Shown here: in pieces, positions 57,384 to 64,000 of the stretch
Position numbering within the stretch: position 1 is the first letter of the stretch
Layout: every line of letters starts with the position of its first letter
NCBI RefSeq assembly: GCF_005222205.1
Contig: NZ_CP032346.1
Location: forward strand, 1,781,096 to 1,845,095
DNA from: Azospirillum brasilense
GTDB taxonomy: Bacteria > Pseudomonadota > Alphaproteobacteria > Azospirillales > Azospirillaceae
DNA: 64,000 bases
Direction of reading: 5' to 3'
Translations under genes and position numbers: made by a program
The notes under the pieces: generated by a model
Told to the model about the DNA's origin: nothing
Database searches by the model: none
What the model saw: only the letters and a program-made list of their open reading frames with translations

Positions 57384-57989
57384 ATGGCTACCTCGAACGG
57401 AAACTCTCCATCTGGGACTTTCGACCGGGCCTTTGGGCGGAGGATGATGGGGCTATTGCGCCGCCTCGTGCTACGCCCTCTGCTGACCGTCGCCGCGCTG
57501 GTTTATTTCCTGATCGACGCGGTGGCGCTGGAGGCGTTGCGCCCGCTGGCCGCCTGGATCGGTCGGCAGCGTTTCGCCGAACGGCTGGCCGCGCGCATCC
57601 GCCGGCTCGGCCCCTATCCGACGCTGGCGCTGTTCGTGGTTCCGCTGGTGATTCTGGAGCCGCTGAAGCCGGTCGGCCTGTACCTGATGGGGACCGGGCA
57701 CGCGGTCCAGGGCGCGCTGCTGCTCGGGGCCGTGGAACTGGTCAAGGTCACGCTGGTCGAGCGGCTGTTTCACATCGGCAAGGACAAGCTGCTGACCATC
57801 CCGGCCTTCGCCTGGTGCTACGTCCGGGTGGTGCGCTGGCTGGCCTGGCTCACCGCGCTGCCGCCCTGGCAGGCCGCCAAGCGGGTGGCGGGGCGGGTGC
57901 GCGGGGCGGTTGGGCCGGCGCTGGCGGTCGTCCGCGGCTGGGCGCGGTCGCTGCGCAACCACCTGCGCGCTGTGTCGAAAAGAGGGTAA
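57384..57989 (+). CDS. Hypothetical membrane protein
   Basis: A 201-residue protein with a basic N-terminus, one or two membrane helices at about 28-55 (LLTVAALVYFLIDAVALEAL) and another at about 78-98 (YPTLALFVVPLVILEPL), and a basic C-terminal helix. I recognise the general pattern of small conserved alphaproteobacterial membrane proteins but no function. It is divergent from the MHYT kinase gene and upstream of a lytic transglycosylase. Confidence 0.72.
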   Translation: MATSNGNSPSGTFDRAFGRRMMGLLRRLVLRPLLTVAALVYFLIDAVALEALRPLAAWIGRQRFAERLAARIRRLGPYPTLALFVVPLVILEPLKPVGLYLMGTGHAVQGALLLGAVELVKVTLVERLFHIGKDKLLTIPAFAWCYVRVVRWLAWLTALPPWQAAKRVAGRVRGAVGPALAVVRGWARSLRNHLRAVSKRG

Positions 57990-58065
57990 CCCTGCCCTGC
58001 GCTTGCCGTGTCCTGCAGGCAGCCTCATATCAATGCGGTTTTGCAGACCGTTCCAAGGCCAACCC

Positions 58066-58875
58066 GTGCGTTTCCTCCCCCTGACCTTCGCCCTTTTCGT
58101 CGCCTTGGCGGCCCCCGCCGCCCTCGCCGCGGGCAAGTCCGGCTCCGTCTCCTCGCGCGAGTCGCGCATGGCCGACTGCGAGGCGGCGGAGAAGGGCGAT
58201 CCGGAGGCGTCCTACCGCATGGCGCGGCGTTTCCTGTTCGGCGTCGGGGTGAGGCGCGACCAGCGGGTCGGCACGGCGTGGCTGCGCGCCGCGGCGTCGC
58301 GCGGCCACAAGGAGGCGCGGCGGCTGGTCGCCTACGTACCGGGCCGCATGGGCCATGTCCGTCCCTGGTGCCGCCCCGGCGCCGCCCCGCTGCGCGAGGC
58401 GCTGCCCCCGCCGCCGGAGATCATCGCGCTGGTCCACAAGACCGCGCCCCAGTACGGCCTCGACCCGGCGCTGGTCATGGCGGTGATCCGGGTGGAGAGC
58501 GCCTTCCGCTCCGACGCGGTGTCGCCGAAGGAGGCGGCGGGGCTGATGCAGCTCATCCCCGACACGGCGGAGCGGTTCGGCGTGTCCGACGTCTTCGACC
58601 CCGCCCAGAACATCCGCGGCGGCGTGCGCTACCTGCGCTGGCTCTTGGCCTATTTCCAGGGGGACGTTACGCTGGCCCTTGCCGGCTACAACGCGGGGGA
58701 GCGGGCCGTGGACCGCTTCCGGGGCGTTCCGCCCTACGAGGAGACGCGGAACTACGTGCGCGCCATCCGCCGCTTGTACGACGCGCCGCGGCATCCCTTC
58801 GACGCCGCGGCGGCCGACCCGTCGCCCATGGTCGTCCGGCAGGCGGCGGAACTGGCAAAGCCCGGCAAGGGCTGA
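58066..58875 (+). CDS. Lytic transglycosylase (SLT domain)
   Basis: The 269-residue exported enzyme cleaves peptidoglycan between MurNAc and GlcNAc. A signal peptide (1-22, ALAAG) is followed by a Sel1-like repeat part (MARRFLFGVGVRRDQ...TAWLRAAASRGHKEA) and a C-terminal SLT domain with the catalytic E144 in IRVESAFRSDAVS, then KEAAGLMQLIP and LALAGYNAGERAV. The GTG at 58066 is chosen because it begins the signal peptide and AAGG lies upstream; an ATG at 58033 would add eleven codons. Confidence 0.9.
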   Translation: MRFLPLTFALFVALAAPAALAAGKSGSVSSRESRMADCEAAEKGDPEASYRMARRFLFGVGVRRDQRVGTAWLRAAASRGHKEARRLVAYVPGRMGHVRPWCRPGAAPLREALPPPPEIIALVHKTAPQYGLDPALVMAVIRVESAFRSDAVSPKEAAGLMQLIPDTAERFGVSDVFDPAQNIRGGVRYLRWLLAYFQGDVTLALAGYNAGERAVDRFRGVPPYEETRNYVRAIRRLYDAPRHPFDAAAADPSPMVVRQAAELAKPGKG

Positions 58876-58903
58876 GAACGAACCAACAGGGGAGGGGCCA
58901 CCC

Positions 58904-59755
58904 GTGCCGATGTCCGAACGCAGCTTTCTCGGCCTCAGCGCGGCGGGGTTCCACCGCGTCGCCTACACCCAGTGGGGGCGCGAGGACGCGGCCCGCACCG
59001 CGGTCTGCGTGCATGGCCTGACCCGCAACGGCCGTGATTTCGACGCGTTGGCGCTCGATCTGGCCGACCGCTACCGCGTCGCCTGCCCGGATGTGGTGGG
59101 GCGCGGCAAGAGCGGCCGGCTGAGCAACCCGACGCTTTACGGCTACCCGCAATACTGCGCCGACATGGCGGCGCTGATCGCCCGGCTGGGGGTGGAGTCG
59201 GTGGATTGGGTCGGCACCTCCATGGGCGGGCTGATCGGCATGCTGCTGGCCGCCCAGCCCGACAGCCCGATCCGCCGGCTGGTGGTCAACGACATCGGCC
59301 CCTTCATCCCGAAGGCGGGCTTGCAGCGCATCGCCGATTACGTCGGCAAGGACCCGGTGTTCGAGGATCTGGCGGCGGTGGAGTCCTATCTGCGCTTCGT
59401 CCTGATGGGCTTCGGGCGGCTTTCCGACGAGGCGTGGCGCCACATGGCGGAGCACAGCGCCCGTCTGCGCCCGGACGGCTGCTACGGCCTCGCCTACGAC
59501 CCGGCCATCGCCGAGGCCTTCAAGGCGCAGCCGATGGAGGATGTGGACCTGTGGGCGGTCTGGGACCGCATCCGCTGCCCGGTTCTGGTGCTGCGCGGCG
59601 CCACCTCGGACATTCTTCCGGCGGAAACGGCGGAGGAGATGACCCGCCGCGGCCCCACGGCCCGCCTGGTGGAGTTCGCCCACACCGGCCACGCCCCGGC
59701 GCTGATGACCGCGGACCAGATCGCCGCGGTGCGCGACTTCCTGCTGGAGGACTGA
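58904..59755 (+). CDS. Alpha/beta hydrolase
   Basis: The 283-residue protein has the alpha/beta-hydrolase layout: CVHGLTRNGRDF (oxyanion hole), PDVVGRGKSG, the nucleophile elbow GTSMGG (S106), a lid, an acidic residue in RGATSDIL and the catalytic His in HTGHAP. It lacks a signal, so it should be cytosolic. GGAGG lies eight bases before the GTG at 58904; an ATG at 58910 is also possible. Substrate unknown; an ester or lactone is likely from the family. Confidence 0.87.
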   Translation: MPMSERSFLGLSAAGFHRVAYTQWGREDAARTAVCVHGLTRNGRDFDALALDLADRYRVACPDVVGRGKSGRLSNPTLYGYPQYCADMAALIARLGVESVDWVGTSMGGLIGMLLAAQPDSPIRRLVVNDIGPFIPKAGLQRIADYVGKDPVFEDLAAVESYLRFVLMGFGRLSDEAWRHMAEHSARLRPDGCYGLAYDPAIAEAFKAQPMEDVDLWAVWDRIRCPVLVLRGATSDILPAETAEEMTRRGPTARLVEFAHTGHAPALMTADQIAAVRDFLLED

Positions 59756-59874
59756 CGGGGGTACCCCGGCGTGGGCGTGGCATGCGGCCCGGAATCCGGC
59801 TGGCTATGGCCGCGCTCCTGGCTTAGCATCGCTGCTACGGTTGCGCCGCAACGATGGTCCGGAGGCCCGACGCC

Positions 59875-60441
59875 ATGAGGGGTTTCGCCGCGCTCGTCCT
59901 GTTGCCGTCCTTCATGTTGCTGTCTTTCGTCTCAGGGCCGGTTCAGGCCCGCGACGCGCTGGACTGGCTGGCGCGGGAGCCGGTGACCTTGCTCGACTGG
60001 GGCATGACCCGCCTGCGCGGCGACCTGCACGACACGGTGGACGGGTTGTCCCGCGATCTGCGGACGGAGGTGTCGCGCAGTGGCGTCTTCTACCGTTTCC
60101 AGGACCGGCGGATCGTCGCCTACGCCAACTTCGTCGATCTGCCGCGCAACCGGACCGAGGAGGTGTGCAAGGACGTCTACACCCGGTTGGCCGGCGCGCT
60201 GGTCCGCGGCGGGCCGCAAGGGGCCGGCGGGGCGGCCTGGTATCTGGAGAGCGTGTTCAGCCACGACACCCAGGGCGGCGACCGGCCCCAGGATCTCGGC
60301 GACCAGCTGGCGGACAAGGTGGTGTTGCAGGTGACCATCGGGCCGAAGCCGTCCCAGGCCTTCGACGATGGGCGCCGCATCACCTGCACGGGCCGGCTCG
60401 ACGCCACGCCGGAGAACATCGCGCTCAAGAGCGAGGGGTGA
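59875..60441 (+). CDS. Exported hypothetical protein
   Basis: A 188-residue protein with a signal peptide (MRGFAALVLLPSFMLLSF, cleavage near VQA) and a mature part with alternating helices and strands: SGVFYRFQDRRIVAYANF, EEVCKDVYTRLAGALVRGG and KVVLQVTIGP. One Cys pair may form a disulfide in the periplasm. No family is recognised. GGAGG lies ten bases before the ATG at 59875; an ATG at 59854 is an alternative. It lies just upstream of ksgA. Confidence 0.68.
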   Translation: MRGFAALVLLPSFMLLSFVSGPVQARDALDWLAREPVTLLDWGMTRLRGDLHDTVDGLSRDLRTEVSRSGVFYRFQDRRIVAYANFVDLPRNRTEEVCKDVYTRLAGALVRGGPQGAGGAAWYLESVFSHDTQGGDRPQDLGDQLADKVVLQVTIGPKPSQAFDDGRRITCTGRLDATPENIALKSEG

Positions 60442-60493
60442 CGATGACGCGCGGCTGATGACGGCGGGCCTGCGCCGTCCTATAAGTGCGGCC

Positions 60494-61358
60494 ATGACCG
60501 ACGCCACGCCCGACTCCGCCCCCATGCCCGCTGTTTTCGACCCGCAGGCCCTGCCGCCGCTGCGCGAGGTGATCGCCCGCTTCGGGCTGGATGCCCGCAA
60601 GGCGCTGGGGCAGAACTTCCTGCTCGACCTCAACCTGACGGGCCGCATCGCGCGCTCGGCGGCGACATGACCGGCGTGACGGTCGTGGAGATCGGCCCCG
60701 GTCCGGGCGGGCTGACCCGCGCGCTTCTGGCGACGAAGGCGAAGCAGGTCATCGCCATCGAGCGCGACCACCGCTTCATCGAGGCGTTGCAGGACGTGAT
60801 CCAGGCGGCGGACGGGCGGCTGTCCATCGTCGAGGGCGACGCGCTGGAGGTCGATCCCATTCAAATCGCGCCGGCCCCGCGGGCCATCGTGGCGAACCTG
60901 CCTACAACGTGGCGACGCCGCTGCTGATCGGCTGGCTGGGGCGGATCGATGAGTTCGTCAGCCTGACGCTGATGTTCCAAAAAGAGGTCGCGGACCGTCT
61001 GGTCGCCAAGCCGGGCAGCAAGGCCTACGGCCGCCTGTCGGTCATCACGCAGTGGCGGTCGGACGCGCGGGTGCTGTTCAACCTGCCGGCCAAGGCCTTC
61101 ACCCCGCCGCCCAAGGTGGAGTCCACCATCGTCCACCTGACCCCGCGCGCCAACCCGGAGCCGGCGGAGTGGAAGGCGCTGGAGCAGGTGACCGCCGCCG
61201 CCTTCGGCCAGCGCCGCAAGATGCTGCGCCAGAGCTTGAAGAGCCTGGGGAACGCGGAGGCGTTGCTGGCCGCCGCCGGCATCGAGCCGACCGCGCGGGC
61301 GGAGGAGGTGGATGTGGCGGGGTTCGCGGCGCTGGCGCGGGCGTTCAAGGCGCGATAG
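60494..61358 (+). pseudogene. ksgA: 16S rRNA dimethyladenosine transferase gene ksgA, frameshifted as read
   Basis: Three successive frames together make a normal KsgA/RsmA: LREVIARFGLDARKALGQNFLLD from ATG 60494, then VVEIGPGPGGLTRALLA, then ATPLLIGWLGRIDEF to the end. Two single-base losses explain the breaks: one G at about 60661-60662 (GG for GGG, restoring SAGDMTG) and one C at about 60901-60902 (CC for CCC, restoring NLPYNVATP). KsgA methylates two adenines near the 3' end of 16S rRNA. Both losses are in homopolymer runs, so sequencing error is likelier than real loss. Confidence 0.88.
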
Positions 61359-61364
61359 GTCCTT

Positions 61365-61472
61365 GCCCCCACCCTGACCCTCCCCCGCTTCGCAGGGGAG
61401 GGGACAAATCTCCCTCCCTTGCGAAGCGGGGGAGGGAAGGGGCCCGCGGCGAAGCCGTGGAAGGGTGGGGGC
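61365..61472. repeat. REP/BIME-like element between ksgA and gmk
   Basis: Outer arms GCCCCCACCCT (61365-61375) and AGGGTGGGGGC (61462-61472) enclose a perfect 17-bp inverted repeat: CCCTCCCCCGCTTCGCA (61378-61394) with 61420-61436. It lies between the convergent ksgA and gmk genes. Its edge resembles the elements at 26321 and 41645. Confidence 0.75.
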
Positions 61473-61486
61473 CGTACGCCGCCGCC

Positions 61487-62119
61487 TTACAGCGCCGCCT
61501 GCACGCTCTCCACAAAGGCCGGCATCCCGACCTGCCGCGTCCGGCGCAGCCGCTCGGCGCGCAGGATGGCCTGGACCGCGGTGACGCTCTCGTCCACGTC
61601 GTTGTTGACGATCACGTAATCGTACTCGCCCCAGTGGCTGATCTCGTCCGACGCCTTGGCCATGCGCTGGGCGATCACCTCCGCCGAGTCCTGGCCGCGG
61701 GAGTGCAGGCGGCGCTCCAGCTCGGTGCCCGAGGGCGGCAGGACGAAGACGCTGACCAGATCGGCGCGGGCGTTAGCGGCCAGCTGCTGCATGCCCTGCC
61801 AATCGATGTCGAACAGCACGTCGCGCCCGGCGCTCAGCGCCGTCTCCACGGCGTGGCGCGGCGTGCCGTAGCAGTTGCCGAACACGCGGGCGTGCTCCAG
61901 CAGCTCGCCCTGGCCGGCCATGCGGTCGAACTCCGGCATGTCGACGAATAGTAATGGACGCCCGGTGCTCGCCGGGGCGCATCGGCCGGGTGGTGACGGA
62001 CACCGACAGGGTGATGCCGGGGTCGCGGTCCAGCAGGCGGGCGCGAATGGTGGTCTTGCCCGCCCCGGAGGGGGAGACAGCACGAGCATCAGGCCGCGCC
62101 GGGCGATCTTCGTGTTCAT
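61487..62119 (-). pseudogene. gmk: Guanylate kinase gene gmk, frameshifted as read
   Basis: The C-terminal three quarters are in one frame (FVDMPEFDRMAGQGELLEHARVFG onward, then FDIDWQGMQQL and the end SVQAAL) and match guanylate kinase, which makes GDP from GMP. The N-terminal part from ATG 62119 (MNTKIARRGLMLVLS) and the P-loop and TTRPMRPGEH segments are in other frames. Losses of single bases near 62076 (G), 61962 (C) and 61947 (A) account for this; restoring them gives the P-loop SPSGAGKTT. All are in short homopolymers. Confidence 0.87.
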
Positions 62120-62154
62120 GGTCTCAGGCATATGTCTCGGGCATGGGTCGGACG

Positions 62155-63013
62155 TCACTCGATGTTCTGGACCTGCTCGCGAAGCTGCTCGATGGAGGCT
62201 TTCAGCGACAGGCCGATGCGGGTCAGCTCCACGTCCGCGGACTTGGAGCACAGCGTGTTGGCTTCGCGGTTGAATTCCTGGCACAGGAAGTCGAAGCGGC
62301 GGCCGATGGCGCCCCCTCCGCCAGCATGTCGCGGGCGGCCTGGATGTGGGCGCGCAGCCGGTCCATCTCCTCGCGCACGTCGGCCTTGGCGATCAGGATG
62401 GCGGCCTCCTGGGCGAGCCGCTCCTCCGGCAGGCCGGGGCGGCGTCGAGCAGGGCGGCGACCTGGCTGCGCAGCCGTTCGCGCAAGGCTTCGGGCTGGTG
62501 TGGCGCAGGCGGCGGCGGCGGTGATCAGCCGCTCGATCTCGTCGAGATGGCCGTTCAGGACGGTGACCAGACGCGCCCCTTCCGCCAAGCGGGCGGTGAC
62601 GAGTTCGCCGATCAGCCGGCCGAGGTCGGCCTTCAGCCGGCCTCCACCCGGTCCCGCGGTCGCCCTCGTCCTCTTCCACCGGCTCGATGATGCGCGGACG
62701 GCGAGCAGCGAATCGAGCCGCGGCGGGGCGGCCCCGGCGCCCTCGATCTCGCGCGCCAGCTCCAGCACCTGGGCGAGAAGCTCGCGGTTGATGCGGAGCT
62801 GCGACACCGACTGGCTGCGGGTGACGGTCAGGTTCAGGTTGACGCTGCGCGGGCCAGCCGCTTGGGGATCTCGGCGCGGGCGGCGGCCTCCAGCGTGTCG
62901 AAGCCGGCGGGCTGGCGGCAGCGGATGTCGAGGTTGCGCCCGTTGACGCTCTTCACCTCGAAGGTCCAACTGTAGCCGTCGGCATGCCCGTCCACGCGTG
63001 CGAAACCGGTCAT
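62155..63013 (-). pseudogene. yicC: YicC-family endoribonuclease gene, frameshifted as read
   Basis: Fragments in several frames line up as one YicC protein: MTGFARVDGHADGYSWTFE from ATG 63013, EVKSVNGRNLDIRCR, then VNLNLTVTRSQSVSQLRIN, RLIGELVTARLAEGARL, EERLAQEAAILIAKADV and the C-terminus IGRRFDFLCQEFNREANTL ending at 62155. At least five breaks separate them, one near 62848 being a lost G. YicC proteins are RNases that shape sRNA turnover. The gene follows gmk's upstream side in the usual yicC-gmk order. Confidence 0.85.
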
Positions 63014-63124
63014 GCTGGAAACGGCGGAGCGTTGGGCGGGCAAAGCGGCCTCGACGAGTATTTGTGGGATCGGGAGGCTCACGTTATAGCGTCGGGCGGC
63101 CAAGCAACAGCAGGGAAAAGGGGC

Positions 63125-63856
63125 ATGCGCGATCCGCGCTCGATCGTCATCACCGGGGCGCGGCATCGGGGAGGAATTGGCCCTGGCCTACGCCGTCCCC
63201 GGCGTCGCGCTAGCCCTGAGCGGGCGCGACTCCGCAAGGCTGGACGCGGTGGCGGAGCGCTGCCGCGCGCCGGGGCGGCGGTGGAAACGGCGCTGGTCGA
63301 CGCGGCGGACCGCGCGGCGATGGCGGGGTGGCTGAGCGCGCTGGACGCCCGCGCGCCGGTCGATCTGGTCATCGCGCGGAATCTCCGCCGGGGGCCGGGG
63401 TGGAGAGCGCCGAGCAGGCGCGGCGCATCTTCCAGGTGAATGTGGACGGCGTGCTGAACAGCGTCCACCGCTCTTGCCCGGCATGCAGGCGCGGCGGCGC
63501 GGGCAGATCGCCCTGATGGCTTCGCTGGCCGGCTTCCGCGGCATGCCCGGCGCGCCCGCTATTGCGCCAGCAAGGCGGCGGTGCGGGTCTACGGCGAGTC
63601 GCTGCGCGGCGATCTGGCGGGGCAGGGGATCGGCGTGACGGTGATCTGTCCGGGCTTCGTGAAAAGCCGGATGACCGCGGTGAACCGCTTCCCTGTGGAG
63701 ACGGACATCAAGAGCGGGCTGGCCCGCCGGGCGCGCATCGCCCCCTGGCCGATGGCCGCCGCCGTGTGGCTGATGGCGGCTCTGCCGGTGGGACTGACGG
63801 ATGTGCTGCGGCAGGCGCAAGGAATGAAGGGAAATCAGGGCTTGGCTTTCCAATAG
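63125..63856 (+). pseudogene. Short-chain dehydrogenase/reductase gene, frameshifted as read
   Basis: Pieces in different frames form a typical SDR: MRDPRSIVITGA from ATG 63125 (the cofactor loop is broken), VDLVIAR/N, EQARRIFQVNVDGVLNSVH, a catalytic YCASKAAVRVYGESLRGDLAG, and VICPGFVKSRMT. Several base losses lie between about 63160 and 63760, and the true stop is uncertain (63825-63827 or 63856). The substrate is unknown. Confidence 0.75.
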
Positions 63857-64000
63857 CCCCAGACGGAGGCCGGCGGGACGTTCAGCGGGTGAAGCCCCGC
63901 TTGCCCTTGACGCCCAGCGCTGGTTCAGCGGCGACACGAGGCCGTAGGTGTAGAGAACGAAGCGCCCGCCCTCGGGCAGGATGCGGAAACAGGCCTCGAC
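63835..64000 (-). pseudogene. Partial class I SAM-dependent methyltransferase (C-terminal part, frameshifted)
   Basis: Reading leftward from the right edge, VEACFRILPEGGRFVLYTYG is followed after a frame change near 63922 by GVKGKRGFT and NVPPASVWGYWKAKP ending at TGA 63835. This resembles the C-terminus of a PmtA/phospholipid N-methyltransferase-like or rRNA-adenine-methyltransferase-like protein. Only about 55 codons are inside the window. The name is tentative. Confidence 0.5.

Noticed and set aside
60600..63856. Genuine pseudogenisation of ksgA, gmk, yicC and the SDR gene
   Set aside because: Multiple single-base losses clustered in homopolymers of adjacent essential genes fit sequence error better than decay; they are labelled as broken only as read.

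Overview
The window is very GC-rich DNA with dense genes on both strands. It most resembles an Azospirillum-like alphaproteobacterium (Rhodospirillales). This is inferred from gene content (a DUF2336 protein, an MHYT-domain sensor kinase, many sensor kinases, a Hyb-type uptake hydrogenase with Hup accessory genes) and from the many intergenic palindromes. I see no tRNA, rRNA, CRISPR array, insertion sequence or phage gene.

Layout. (1) 1-10.3 kb is a hydrogenase island. hybO-hybA-hybB-hybC and then hybD run leftward and encode a membrane-bound [NiFe] hydrogenase. Accessory genes hupF-hupJ-hupK (leftward) and hupE (rightward) lie beyond two tandem metallo-beta-lactamase-fold hydrolase copies, the first of which is a deletion remnant. 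FNR/FixK-type boxes lie upstream of hybO and in the hupF/hupE divergent region, pointing to oxygen control. (2) 10.3-23 kb is a mixed housekeeping region: chemoreceptor, adenine deaminase, FkbM methyltransferase, two drug/metabolite exporters, an SbmA/BacA-like ABC transporter, a periplasmic histidine phosphatase, a glutathione transferase, a CheY-like regulator and several tiny hydrophilic proteins. (3) 23-32.5 kb is a trehalose/alpha-glucan locus: treY next to one 1879-codon gene whose product reads as maltokinase + TreZ + MalQ. This is the most unusual object in the window. (4) 32.5-40 kb holds small hydrophilic proteins, a FAD oxidoreductase, an HNH nuclease, an EnvZ/OmpR-like pair, a hybrid kinase and a cold-shock protein. 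(5) 40-50.6 kb holds a MarR regulator divergent from ilvE, then uvrB, a DUF2336 protein, an MFS transporter, a receiver-kinase, holC and pepA. (6) 50.6-64 kb carries lptG-surA-pdxA, an MHYT hybrid kinase, envelope genes and ksgA, gmk, yicC, a short-chain dehydrogenase and a methyltransferase.

From about 60.6 kb to the right edge every gene is broken by small, mostly homopolymer, base losses, while the protein genes to the left are intact apart from the hydrolase remnant. The simplest explanation is poor sequence quality at that end rather than real gene decay. Very long open frames opposite the large genes are GC-driven shadows and are not annotated.
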